Shown here piece after piece: positions 16,664 through 24,977 of a stretch of 64,000 nt of DNA. Both the position numbers and the translations under genes were made by a program. Numbering within the stretch: position 1 is the first letter of the stretch; each line of letters opens with the position of its first letter. The notes beneath the pieces are model-generated. The model ran no database searches and had not been told where the DNA came from. It saw nothing but the letters and a program-made list of their open reading frames with translations. The stretch comes from Bin22 sp965207275 (GTDB taxonomy: Bacteria; Chloroflexota; Dehalococcoidia; Lucifugimonadales; UBA3495), in assembly GCA_965207275.1 (NCBI GenBank), contig CBDBMH010000002.1:1240001-1304000 (forward strand), given 5' to 3'.

Positions 16664-17533
16664 TTAACTGACGTAGCGTCCCACGATGGGGGCCAGCTTG
16701 TGCTTGATTTCTTCCGAAATGCCCCGCGGGTCAGTAATTATGGCGTCCTTCAGGGCGGAATTGCAGGCGCAGGTCTCGGCGGGCCCCAGCCGGGGAATCA
16801 CCAGCCGCAGCATTTCCTTGGAATGGGCCACGTTGCTCAGCAGGTTCTGGACCACCATCTCCACCGTCACTGATTCTTCCGACTCGTGCCAGCAGTCGTA
16901 GTCGGTAATCCACGCCATAGTTGCGTAGCACATCTCCGCCTCCCGGGCCAGCTTGGCTTCCGGCAGCGCGGTCATGCCGATGATTCCCGCGCCCCAGGAA
17001 CGGTACATGAATGACTCGGCCCGAGTGGAAAAGGCGGGACCCTCCATCACGATCATGGTGCCGCCCACGTGGGTCGTGACGCCTACTTCCCTGCCTGCTC
17101 CGGCGATGACCTCGCTGGCGTCGGCGCAGAAGGGGTCCGCAAATCCGACATGGGCCACGATACCCTCGTCAAAAAAGGTATGGATGCGGCGCCTGGTCCG
17201 GTCGATTATCTGGTCTGGTACCACCAGGTCCAGGGGGGCGAACTCTTCCTTCAGGCTGCCAACGGCGCTGACGGATATCAGGCGCTGCACGCCCAACACC
17301 TTCATGGCGTATATGTTGGCCCGAGCGGGTATGCCCGTGGGGTTAATGCGGTGGCCGCGGCCGTGCCGGGGCAGGAATGCCACCTTTGTACCCTCCAGGC
17401 TGCCCACCACAACGCTGTCGCTGGGACGGCCAAAGGGCGTGTCGACGTCGATGTAGTGGACATCGGTCATACCGTCCATGTCGTACAGGCCGCTTCCCCC
17501 AATTACGCCAACGGTTGCCTCGTGGTCCGGCAT
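16664..17533 (-). CDS. mtnP: S-methyl-5'-thioadenosine phosphorylase
   Basis: Cleaves methylthioadenosine with phosphate to adenine and methylthioribose-1-phosphate. The N-terminus VGVIGGSGLYDMDGM, the phosphate-binding FLPRHGRGHRINPTGIP, and MVVMEGPAFSTRAES-type purine-binding loop (here IVMEGPAFSTRAES) are characteristic. AVGSLKEEFAPLDLVVPDQIID is also typical of the MTAP/MTIP class. 289 residues. Whether it prefers methylthioadenosine or methylthioinosine is not decidable here; pairing with mtnA argues for methylthioadenosine. Confidence 0.93.
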   Translation of the reverse strand: MPDHEATVGVIGGSGLYDMDGMTDVHYIDVDTPFGRPSDSVVVGSLEGTKVAFLPRHGRGHRINPTGIPARANIYAMKVLGVQRLISVSAVGSLKEEFAPLDLVVPDQIIDRTRRRIHTFFDEGIVAHVGFADPFCADASEVIAGAGREVGVTTHVGGTMIVMEGPAFSTRAESFMYRSWGAGIIGMTALPEAKLAREAEMCYATMAWITDYDCWHESEESVTVEMVVQNLLSNVAHSKEMLRLVIPRLGPAETCACNSALKDAIITDPRGISEEIKHKLAPIVGRYVS

Positions 17534-17542
17534 CTGACGCTC

Positions 17543-18634
17543 CTAGAGATTGGGTACTTGCTCGGGAAGGTAGTGGGTGCTGCGGAACACCCGGTTTACC
17601 ACCTGACCTTCGGCATCTTCCGCGAAGTAGGGATTGATGTATTCCCAGACCACGTCACCTTCGGGCGTAACCTGGAACATTCGACCGAACATACCCTCAG
17701 TAATCAGGGTATTGCCGTTGGGCAGGCGGCGGGCCCCGGAAATGTAGGCGCTGAAGAAGTTGTAAGGAGGAGAGTCCTGGTAGGACCAGACAATCTCGTT
17801 GGTCGCCGGGTCAACTTCAATCACCCGGGAGAAGGGCAGGCCGGCGTTCTTGCGGTGGGAGCCATTGTCGTAGACCAGCACATTCCCGTTGGGCAGCAGG
17901 TTCGGGTCGTGCTGCTGGGCCAGGACTGTGTCGCCCAATTGCCAAGTGATGTCGCCGGTCCGCTTATCGATGATGCCCACGGTGGAAATATTGCGGAAGC
18001 TGAACATCACCCGGTCGCCGTCCAGGGGCGCCACCGTGTTTCCGTGGCTCCATTCGTCCCGCAGGTCATTGAAGGTGATGACATGCCTTTCCGGGTCCAG
18101 GTGTTCGGCGGCGTGCCACTCCCACACCCGGTTGCCGGCGCTGTCCACCTCCACCAGGACGTCGGCCCACATACCCTCGGCGTCGGTCCCCGGAACGCCT
18201 CCCTTGATGGTGGCGGCCTGGGCCGGGTCCATCAGTTCAACGGTCATGTACAGGGCTCCGCCTTCCGGAGTACGCCGGGCGTCGTGGTGATGCTCCTTGT
18301 CGTAGTGCTCCCAGAGCACGTTGCCCTGCCAGTCAACCTCCAGCATGACGCCGCCCTTGAACCGTTTCCAGGAGGGGAACCGGTCCCAGGTGTCGTCACG
18401 AGTCTTGCCGCCGTAGAACAAGTTGCCATTGGGCAGCAGGTAGCCGTACAGGCCCGGCGGGTGGGGAAGGTCCCACCGGTGGGCTTCATTGCCCTCCATG
18501 TCCACCAGGTAAACGGCGCCGCCACCGCTCATGGGGGCGTAGAGAAGATAGCCGGGACAGGCTCGGTCCGGGTCACACGCGGTCAATCCGGTGCGGGCCA
18601 TCCGACGGCGGGTTTGCTGTTCGGGCGCTGGCAT
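17543..18634 (-). CDS. Arylsulfotransferase (ASST)-like beta-propeller protein
   Basis: 363-residue protein with repeated blades of the ASST type: GGVMLEVDWQGNVLWEHYD, VLVEVDSAGNRVWEWHAAEH, FSRVIEVDPATNEIVWSYQD and PEGDVVWEYINPYF, each ending in W-E/S-x. HHDARRTPEGGALY, WSHGNTV and QHDPNLLPNGNVLVYDNG supply the histidines seen in this fold. No signal peptide or lipobox is visible, unlike periplasmic ASST, so it should be cytoplasmic. It lies 9 bases before mtnP and 43 after mtnA, so it is in the operon. True substrate unknown; a sulfur-linked role is an inference. Confidence 0.8.
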   Translation of the reverse strand: MPAPEQQTRRRMARTGLTACDPDRACPGYLLYAPMSGGGAVYLVDMEGNEAHRWDLPHPPGLYGYLLPNGNLFYGGKTRDDTWDRFPSWKRFKGGVMLEVDWQGNVLWEHYDKEHHHDARRTPEGGALYMTVELMDPAQAATIKGGVPGTDAEGMWADVLVEVDSAGNRVWEWHAAEHLDPERHVITFNDLRDEWSHGNTVAPLDGDRVMFSFRNISTVGIIDKRTGDITWQLGDTVLAQQHDPNLLPNGNVLVYDNGSHRKNAGLPFSRVIEVDPATNEIVWSYQDSPPYNFFSAYISGARRLPNGNTLITEGMFGRMFQVTPEGDVVWEYINPYFAEDAEGQVVNRVFRSTHYLPEQVPNL

Positions 18635-18677
18635 ATCTTTATCCTCTAACCGTTTCCAGGATTGTAGTTGTCCCTGT

Positions 18678-19718
18678 CTAGCTGCCGGTGACGGCCAGCT
18701 TCAAGCTCTCAACGAAAGGCGGCATTGCAATCCCGCTTTCGGTAACGATGGCGGTTATGTAGCGGTGCGGCGTAACGTCAAAGGCGGGGTTGATGGCCTC
18801 CACGCCCACGGGCGCGGTGGGTTGCCCCTGGAAGTGGGTTACTTCGTCGCCCGCCCGCTGTTCGATCTCGATTTCTTCACCGGACTCCAGGCTCAAATCA
18901 ACGGTGCTGGTGGGGGCGGCCACGTAGAAAGGAATGTTGTTTTCCTTCGCCAGGACGGCCAGGGAATAGGTGCCGATCTTGTTGGCCGTATCTCCGTTGG
19001 CCGCAATGCGGTCGGCCCCCGTGATGACGCAGCTGATTGCCCCCCGTTGCATCATTATCCCGGCGGCCGAGTCCACCATCAGGGTCGCGGGAATACCCAA
19101 CTGCTGGAACTCCCATGACGTCAGCCGGGCGCCCTGCAGGAAGGGACGGGTCTCGGTGTTGAATACCTGGAACCTGCGGCCGGACTCCCACCCGGACCGG
19201 ATTACCCCCAGGGCCGTTCCGAAGGCCGAAGTGGCCAGTGCGCCGGTATTGCAATGGGTGAGGACCGCGCCGCCTTCGGGCATCAGTTCCCGGCCGAACT
19301 CGCCCATGCGGCGGTTGATTTCCTCGTCCTCGGCCTGGATGGTCTTCGCCTCAGCCAACAGCCGATCATTGATACGGTCCATGTCCGGTTCAGACCGCGC
19401 GACTTCCAGCATGCGGCGGACGGCCCACTGAAGGTTGACGGCGGTAGGACGGGCGGCGTTGATCAATTCGCCCGCGGTGCGGAGCCGGTCCAGGAACGCG
19501 TCCCGGTCATCGGTGGACAGTTCTGAAGCCGCCATCACCACGGCATAGGCGGCGGTAACCCCGATGGCCGGGGCGCCACGTACCTGCATATCTCTTATGG
19601 CGGCAACGGCGCCACGGTAATCGTTCAACTCTACAATCACCTGTTCCGCCGGAAGGCGGGTCTGGTCAAGGAGTTTCAGGGTGCCGTTGTCCCACTGTAT
19701 TGGCCGAATCTCGTTCAA
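18678..19718 (-). CDS. mtnA: S-methyl-5-thioribose-1-phosphate isomerase
   Basis: Converts methylthioribose-1-phosphate to methylthioribulose-1-phosphate in methionine salvage. Signatures: YRGAVAAIRDMQVRGAPAIGV near the N-terminus (over two adjacent motifs), LTHCNTGALATSAFGTALG with the catalytic Cys, and TGADRIAANGDTANKIGTY with the catalytic Asp. 346 residues. Start is TTG at 19716-19718 with CCGGAG upstream. First gene after the SAM-I riboswitch. The later salvage enzymes (mtnB, C, D or a DHAP-shunt aldolase) are not in this window. Confidence 0.96.
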   Translation of the reverse strand: MNEIRPIQWDNGTLKLLDQTRLPAEQVIVELNDYRGAVAAIRDMQVRGAPAIGVTAAYAVVMAASELSTDDRDAFLDRLRTAGELINAARPTAVNLQWAVRRMLEVARSEPDMDRINDRLLAEAKTIQAEDEEINRRMGEFGRELMPEGGAVLTHCNTGALATSAFGTALGVIRSGWESGRRFQVFNTETRPFLQGARLTSWEFQQLGIPATLMVDSAAGIMMQRGAISCVITGADRIAANGDTANKIGTYSLAVLAKENNIPFYVAAPTSTVDLSLESGEEIEIEQRAGDEVTHFQGQPTAPVGVEAINPAFDVTPHRYITAIVTESGIAMPPFVESLKLAVTGS

Positions 19719-19750
19719 TGCTGGATTCTCCGGCTATCAACTACGGGCAT

Positions 19751-19776
19751 AAAAAAAGCTCCTCGTTGAGAGAAGC
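19751..19776 (-). terminator. Riboswitch expression-platform terminator
   Basis: On the minus strand GCTTCTC pairs with GAGGAGC around a five-base loop (TCAAC) and is followed by seven T residues. It lies between the S-box aptamer and the mtnA start. The 5' half can alternatively pair with the bases immediately around the 3' side of P1 (GAGGGAGC), which is the expected antiterminator. Confidence 0.85.
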
Positions 19777-19794
19777 ACAAAGTCTTACGCTGCT

Positions 19795-19923
19795 CCCTCA
19801 TCTTTCCTCTCCCCACATAACCGGGGAGAGGCCGGATTTAGCACCTTGCCCCGTGGCGATACCTTCGCTGGGGCGGGTTGCCTGGCTTCATCGGGCCGTT
19901 CCCTCTGCCGATCTGGATAAGGG
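19795..19923 (-). promoter_or_regulatory. SAM-I (S-box) riboswitch aptamer
   Basis: Read on the minus strand: P1 is CCCTTATC (19923-19916) with GATGAGGG (19802-19795), eight pairs. The core CAGAGGGAACGGCCCGATGA and AAGCCAGGCAACC follow, then GGTGCTAAATCC, all in canonical S-box order. A 9-bp P4-type hairpin (19806-19814 with 19823-19831) comes before P1 closes. Binding of SAM should stabilise P1, release the terminator at 19751-19776 and switch off mtnA through metK. An AT-rich stretch at about 19930-19960 probably contains the promoter. Confidence 0.95.
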
Positions 19924-20247
19924 TCCCAGATATAGTATTAAGTTTTTAACCCATTAGCGCAGGGCTATAATAATCAAGGTGGCAAGGGATGTCAAATTAA
20001 CCGGTACCCGTTGTCCAGTACATCGGAACCTATTTGTGACGGAATGCGTAACCGTAGCCCCATATTCGGTGCGTTCCCTCTCAATAGAGTGAACGATAGG
20101 TTATTTGGCGGGAAGTTCGACCACGCTGCTACCGGGTGACGTCGAAGCCGAGGGTCGCGCCCTCCATTTGACATACCTGGGAAGGCTTCAACATAATAGC
20201 GCCAATTGCAGTCCACCCGTTACGGATACCACCGCCCTGTTTCCAGC
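19924..20247. other. Divergent intergenic region, promoters for riboswitch operon and pncB
   Basis: About 320 bases between the aptamer and the nicotinate phosphoribosyltransferase start. The left part is AT-rich (around 19930-19980) and would hold the promoter reading leftward into the S-box. The right part has no strong Shine-Dalgarno before the ATG at 20248 and no recognisable coding sequence or further riboswitch. Confidence 0.5.
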
Positions 20248-21633
20248 ATGAATCAAAGGGCCTACCACATAACTCGCGCCGACCTGGGTCTGTTCACCGA
20301 CTTGTACGAGCTGACCATGGCCCAGACCTATTTTGAACGAGGAATGCTGGCGCCGGCCACCTTTGATTTGTTCTTCCGCAGCTATCCGCCCAATCGCGGC
20401 TACATGGTCGCCGCCGGATTGGAGGACGTTCTTGACTTCCTGGAAGGTGTCAGTTTCGGCGATGGCAGTCGGCAGTACCTCCGCGAGACCGGGATGTTCA
20501 CCGAGGAGTTCCTGGACTTCCTGGGGAATCTGCAATTCACCGGCAGCGTACGGGCGCTCCCCGAGGGCCGCATTTTCTTTGCCAATGAACCGGTCCTCGT
20601 GGTTACCGCCCCGATTATCGAAGCCCAGTTGGTGGAGACGCTGGTTATAAACCGGCTGAACTTTCAAAGCCTGCAAGCCACCAAGGCGGCCCGTTGCGTC
20701 TGGGCGGCTGAAGGACGGGCCATTTCGGACTTTGGCGCGCGTCGGGCCCCTGGCGTGGACGGGGCCCTGAGCATGGCCCGTAGCGGCTATATTGCCGGCT
20801 TTCAGTCCACCAGCAACGTGATGGCGGCTCGACGGTATGGTATCCCGCCGGCCGGAACCATGGCGCACTCCCTCATTACGTCCTTTCCCAGCGAGCTGGA
20901 GGCATTTCGGGCTTATGCCCGCGCCTTCCCCCAGCGTACAATCCTCCTGCTGGACACTTACGACACCATCGAGGGCGCAGGAAACGCGGTGCAGGTTGGC
21001 CGGGAAATGGAAGCCCAGGGGAACAGGCTGGTGGGCGTGCGGCTTGACTCGGGAGATTACCTGGAATTCAGCCGGAAGGTGCGGACAATTCTGGACGAAG
21101 CGGGCCTGGACTATGTCCGCATTGTAGCCAGCGGCGGGCTCGACGAGTATGAAATCGGCCGGTTGGTCCTCGAGAAAGCGCCCATAGATATTTTCGGCGT
21201 GGGTACCAGGGTGGGGACCTCCGCGGACGCGCCGTATTCCGATATGTCCTACAAACTTGCCTGCTACGACGGCAGGCCGGTCATGAAGCTCAGCCCGGAG
21301 AAAGTATCGCCGCCAGGGGTCAAGCAGGTCTACCGTCTCCTGGATGACCGGCGAAACTTTGACCAGGACCTGGTCGCGCTGTTGGAAGAGGAGCTACCGT
21401 CGGGTGAACCGCTTCTGGAGACTGTCATGGAAAGTGGGCGAAAGACTCGCCCCGAACCCGCATTGTCGGAAATGCGGGAGCGATTCAACGCCGACTTTGA
21501 ACGGTTGGCGAGCAATTTCAAGCAAACAGTAAGTCCTCCCAGGTATCCGGTGACCTTCAGTCCGGCGCTGCAGCGGTTGACCAGGCAGATACAAGCGAAT
21601 CTTCTGGCGCAACCGGACACTGAGGCAGATTGA
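20248..21633 (+). CDS. pncB: Nicotinate phosphoribosyltransferase
   Basis: First step of NAD salvage from nicotinic acid: nicotinate + PRPP (+ ATP) to nicotinate mononucleotide. Family features: LFTDLYELTMAQTYF at the start, FNFQSLQ-type region (INRLNFQSLQATKAAR), GARRAPGVDGALSMARSGYIAG, GTMAHSLITSF and ILLLDTYDTIEGAGNAV; the phosphate-binding SGGLDEYEI and FGVGTRVGTS follow. The frame is open from 20206, but MNQRAYHITRADLGL at 20248 is the natural start (461 residues). Located 56 bases before the electron-transfer flavoprotein gene. Confidence 0.94.
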   Translation: MNQRAYHITRADLGLFTDLYELTMAQTYFERGMLAPATFDLFFRSYPPNRGYMVAAGLEDVLDFLEGVSFGDGSRQYLRETGMFTEEFLDFLGNLQFTGSVRALPEGRIFFANEPVLVVTAPIIEAQLVETLVINRLNFQSLQATKAARCVWAAEGRAISDFGARRAPGVDGALSMARSGYIAGFQSTSNVMAARRYGIPPAGTMAHSLITSFPSELEAFRAYARAFPQRTILLLDTYDTIEGAGNAVQVGREMEAQGNRLVGVRLDSGDYLEFSRKVRTILDEAGLDYVRIVASGGLDEYEIGRLVLEKAPIDIFGVGTRVGTSADAPYSDMSYKLACYDGRPVMKLSPEKVSPPGVKQVYRLLDDRRNFDQDLVALLEEELPSGEPLLETVMESGRKTRPEPALSEMRERFNADFERLASNFKQTVSPPRYPVTFSPALQRLTRQIQANLLAQPDTEAD

Positions 21634-21689
21634 TTTCCGGCAGCGCCATATCAAGTTGCGCCCCCATTAAGTGGGCAAGGAGCGGTTGA

Positions 21690-23531
21690 ATGAAGACGGC
21701 AGTCTGTGTCAAATACGTGCCGGTCGTCTCGAGAATCACCTTCGACTATGAAAAGAAGACCATCGTGCGAGACGGAGTGCCTTCCGAGGTGAACCCGTTT
21801 GACGTTCTGGGCCTGGTCAGAGCGGTGCAGCTGAAGTCCGGTCCCGAGGACGAAGTAGTAGCCGTTTCCATGGGTCCGCCCCAGGCCAGGGAAGGGCTGG
21901 TCACCTGCATGGCCCTGGGCGCCGACCGTAGTGTCCTGTTGAGCGACCGGGCATTGGCCGGTTCCGACACCCTGGCCACCGCCCGGGCACTGGGCATGGT
22001 CCTGCAGCGGGAGCGGCCTGACCTGATTGTTTGCGGCCGCAACAGCGCCGACGCCGAGACGGGCCAGGTGGGGCCGGAACTGGCCGAACTGCTGGGCCTG
22101 CCTCACATCAGCCAGGTACGAAAACTGGAACTGCTTCCCGACGCTAACAGGGTGGTGGCTGAGCGCATCACCGATGAGGGCTACCAGTTGGTGGAGTGCC
22201 CCTTGCCTGCGGTGGTCTGCGTAACCGAGGGCGTAGCTGCCGAGACCTTCGCCAACCGTCAGCAGATGGCCGAGGCCCAGGACAAGCCGGTGGAAGAGGT
22301 GACTTGCGCCCAGTTGACTGATGACCTTTCCCAGTTTGGCCTGGAGGGTTCGCCCACCTGGGTGGAAGACATACGCCTGGTGGAGCCTACCCGGCAGGGC
22401 TTGATGATTGAGGGGGAAACCCCGGAAGCCGCCGCCGGCCAGGTGGCCCAGTTACTGCAGGACAGCCTGGCGGTCCTTGGCACGGAAGACCCGGCCTACG
22501 TACCCGCCGCGGACGGCGCCCGCTACCCCGATGAAAAAGGGCAGGCCATCTGGGTGGTGGCTGAAACTTCACAGGCAGGGCTGCGACGGGTAACCCTGGA
22601 GCTGCTGGGCAAGGCCAGGCAGTTGACCGGCATTACCCGCAGCCAGGTGGTCACTGTACTCATCGGTAATGCCGGAGACGGCGCGGCGGCAACCGTGTCC
22701 GCCTATGGCTCCGACCGGGTGGTTACCCTCGACAACGCCGCCCTGGGGCCGGTATGCGGCCGGGCGGTGGCCAATGCCCTGGCAGAGGCGATTGCCGCCG
22801 AGCAGCCTTATGCCGTGCTGTTCGCCGCCACTGCCGACGGACGGGACCTGGCCTCACGCATCGCCGCCCGGCTGGGCCTGGGCCTAACCGGCGACGCCAT
22901 TGACCTGGAAATAGATGAGGAAGGCCGCCTGGTGCAGTTAAAGCCGGCCCTGGGCGGGAACGTGATTGCCCCTATCCTGTCCAAGACCCTGCCCAACCTG
23001 GTCACCCTTCGGCCCGGACTGCTGGCCCCCATCGAACCCGACGAATCCGCCACAGTCAGCATTGAATCCCTTTCCGCCCCTCCTTTTGAAGGTAACGATA
23101 TCACTGTGGTGGAGACCCATTACGAAGAAGATCCCGGCGGTATAGCCCTGGCCCAGGCCGAAATAGTCCTGGGCGCCGGCATGGGCATCGGTGGACCGGA
23201 GAACTTGCCTCAAGTCCAGGCCCTGGCCACCGAAATTGGCGCTACCGTGGCCACCACTCGCAACGTGGTGCACGCCGGGTGGCTGCCTCACCAGGTGCAG
23301 GTGGGCATCAGCGGCCGTACTATCGCGCCCCAGGTGTACCTGGCGGTTGGAATTCGCGGGGTATTTGACCATACCGTCGGAATACAAAAAGCCGGGGTAA
23401 TCGTTGCCGTCAACAGCAATCGCCGCCACCCCATTTTCAAAGCGGCGGACGTGGGGATTGTCGGCGACTGGCAGGAGTTCCTTCCGCCGCTGGTGGCGGC
23501 AATCAAGCCGGTGCTGGAAAGGTATGTGTAG
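21690..23531 (+). CDS. Fused electron-transfer flavoprotein (beta-alpha)
   Basis: 613 residues combining EtfB (about 1-255; MKTAVCVKYVPVVSRITFD, GRNSADAETGQVGPELAELL) and EtfA (about 285-613; IWVVAETSQAGLRRVTLELLGKAR and the FAD-domain sequence ISGRTIAPQVYLAVGIRGVFDHTVGIQK, VIVAVNSNRRHPIFKAADVGIVGDW, given in pieces). ETF accepts electrons from acyl-CoA dehydrogenases and passes them to ETF:quinone oxidoreductase or similar. The two subunits are normally separate genes; here one reading frame spans both with a short linker (EDPAYVPAADGARYPDEKG). Two acyl-CoA dehydrogenases follow directly, a logical functional unit. Confidence 0.93.
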   Translation: MKTAVCVKYVPVVSRITFDYEKKTIVRDGVPSEVNPFDVLGLVRAVQLKSGPEDEVVAVSMGPPQAREGLVTCMALGADRSVLLSDRALAGSDTLATARALGMVLQRERPDLIVCGRNSADAETGQVGPELAELLGLPHISQVRKLELLPDANRVVAERITDEGYQLVECPLPAVVCVTEGVAAETFANRQQMAEAQDKPVEEVTCAQLTDDLSQFGLEGSPTWVEDIRLVEPTRQGLMIEGETPEAAAGQVAQLLQDSLAVLGTEDPAYVPAADGARYPDEKGQAIWVVAETSQAGLRRVTLELLGKARQLTGITRSQVVTVLIGNAGDGAAATVSAYGSDRVVTLDNAALGPVCGRAVANALAEAIAAEQPYAVLFAATADGRDLASRIAARLGLGLTGDAIDLEIDEEGRLVQLKPALGGNVIAPILSKTLPNLVTLRPGLLAPIEPDESATVSIESLSAPPFEGNDITVVETHYEEDPGGIALAQAEIVLGAGMGIGGPENLPQVQALATEIGATVATTRNVVHAGWLPHQVQVGISGRTIAPQVYLAVGIRGVFDHTVGIQKAGVIVAVNSNRRHPIFKAADVGIVGDWQEFLPPLVAAIKPVLERYV

Positions 23532-23606
23532 GCGCTTAGACCTGCCTATTCCGGTGAAAATGGCGCCCAACGCCCCGCTCTGCGGATGACACTCCTATGG
23601 CGAAGT

Positions 23607-23617
23607 AATATAATGGC
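23607..23617 (+). promoter_or_regulatory. Candidate -10 region upstream of the acyl-CoA dehydrogenase pair
   Basis: A TAATATAAT sequence lies within the 175-base gap between the Etf fusion and the first acyl-CoA dehydrogenase. No convincing -35 is seen. It may give the dehydrogenases a promoter of their own; the support is the hexamer and the gap only. Confidence 0.3.
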
Positions 23618-23706
23618 CCCAACCATCCGGTCTGGGGTGATTCAGTCCGCGCTGGACTTCACGCCCTGCCCCAGGTCCCAGACGTTTCACCTGCAAGAGG
23701 TACAAC

Positions 23707-24909
23707 ATGGACTTTGCATACACCCCCGAACAGCAACAGCTACGCGAAGACGTGCGCGTCTTCATCCAGGAAAATGTCAACGAGGAAGTCCGCTATGAAA
23801 TTGAGGAGTTGGGAATACGGCGGCGTGGGCCCAAGGTCCGTGAATTGTATCGGAAGCTGGGCGAACGCGGCTGGGTCGGCATAAGCTGGCCGAAAGAATA
23901 CGGCGGGCAGGACGGCAACCGTATTGACCAGTACATTGTAGAGGAAGAATTCGCCCGGGCCGGCATTACCGTCGGCGGCGCCGGCAGCGGCGCGCCCGCC
24001 ATCCTGGCCGCCGGCACCGATGAACAGAAGAAGTTCTTCCTCCCCGGCCTGATTAACGGCGAAATTTCCTTCGCCCTGGGCTTCACCGAACCCCAGGCCG
24101 GCGCGGATTTGGCCAGCTTGCAGTGCCGGGCGGTACGGGACGGCGACGAGTTCGTGATCAACGGCCAGAAGATGTTCACCACCGCCGCCCACTACGCCAG
24201 CCACATTTACCTGATGGCCCGCACCGATCCGGATGCGCCCAAGCACCGGGGCATCTCAATCTTCCTGATCCCCATGAACACCGAAGGCATAACCGTACGC
24301 CCTCTGTGGACGATACAGAACGACCCTCCAGCGCCGGCGGGAACCACCTACGGCGACGCCCGTACCAACGAGGTCTTCTTCGAGGATGTGCGGGTGCCGG
24401 CTTCCTGTATGCTGGGCGAGGAAAACATGGGCTGGTACGTGGGCGCCATGGGCCTTAACCTGGACCGGGTGGGCGCCAGCCGGTACCTGATTTCGGTCAG
24501 GCGGGACGAGGACATCGTCAATTATGTCAAGGTTAACGACCTGGGGGGCATGAACCTGTCCGAAGATACTTCAGTGCGCGACCGCATCGCTGAGCTTTGG
24601 ACCGAAGCCCAGGTGTGCCGGTTGATGACCATGCGGAGCATGTCCCTGGTGGAAAAGGGCGGCGCCTTTACCTATGAGGGTTCCGCCGAGAAGGTCTTTG
24701 CCCCCGAGCACGGCATTCGGACCACCGAGACCATCGCCCAGATCCTGGGCCCTTACGCCCAACTGTTGAACGGCTCCGAGGACGCCGTAGAAGATGGGGT
24801 ATTTGCTCACAACCTGATGGGCGCCTTCCAGTCCGGTATCAACCACGGCAGCACCCAGGTAATGCGCGACCAGATTGCCCGGCGGGGATTGGGAATGCCC
24901 CGGAACTAG
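23707..24909 (+). CDS. Acyl-CoA dehydrogenase, first of an adjacent pair
   Basis: FAD-dependent alpha,beta-desaturase family, 400 residues. N-terminal domain MDFAYTPEQQQLREDVRVF; FAD/substrate signature FALGFTEPQAGADLASLQ; middle domain GQKMFTTAAHYASHIYLMAR and the insertion VPASCMLGEENMGWYVGAMG. At the C-terminus the place usually held by Y-E-G-T reads NHGST, so the glutamate base of short/medium-chain enzymes is not there. Adjacent dehydrogenase paralogues like this often form alpha2-beta2 heteromers with one composite active site. Substrate unknown; a branched, cyclic or steroid-like acyl-CoA would fit such heteromers. Confidence 0.92.
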   Translation: MDFAYTPEQQQLREDVRVFIQENVNEEVRYEIEELGIRRRGPKVRELYRKLGERGWVGISWPKEYGGQDGNRIDQYIVEEEFARAGITVGGAGSGAPAILAAGTDEQKKFFLPGLINGEISFALGFTEPQAGADLASLQCRAVRDGDEFVINGQKMFTTAAHYASHIYLMARTDPDAPKHRGISIFLIPMNTEGITVRPLWTIQNDPPAPAGTTYGDARTNEVFFEDVRVPASCMLGEENMGWYVGAMGLNLDRVGASRYLISVRRDEDIVNYVKVNDLGGMNLSEDTSVRDRIAELWTEAQVCRLMTMRSMSLVEKGGAFTYEGSAEKVFAPEHGIRTTETIAQILGPYAQLLNGSEDAVEDGVFAHNLMGAFQSGINHGSTQVMRDQIARRGLGMPRN

Positions 24910-24977
24910 CGGCCCCTCGATATCCACCGCCAGAGAGGCAGCAATATCAATTCTACGGGAGAGCGCCAGGGACCTTT

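Noticed and set aside
17069..18649. A 526-codon plus-strand frame across mtnP and the ASST-like gene
   Set aside because: Antisense shadow of two well-supported minus-strand genes; no recognisable motif.
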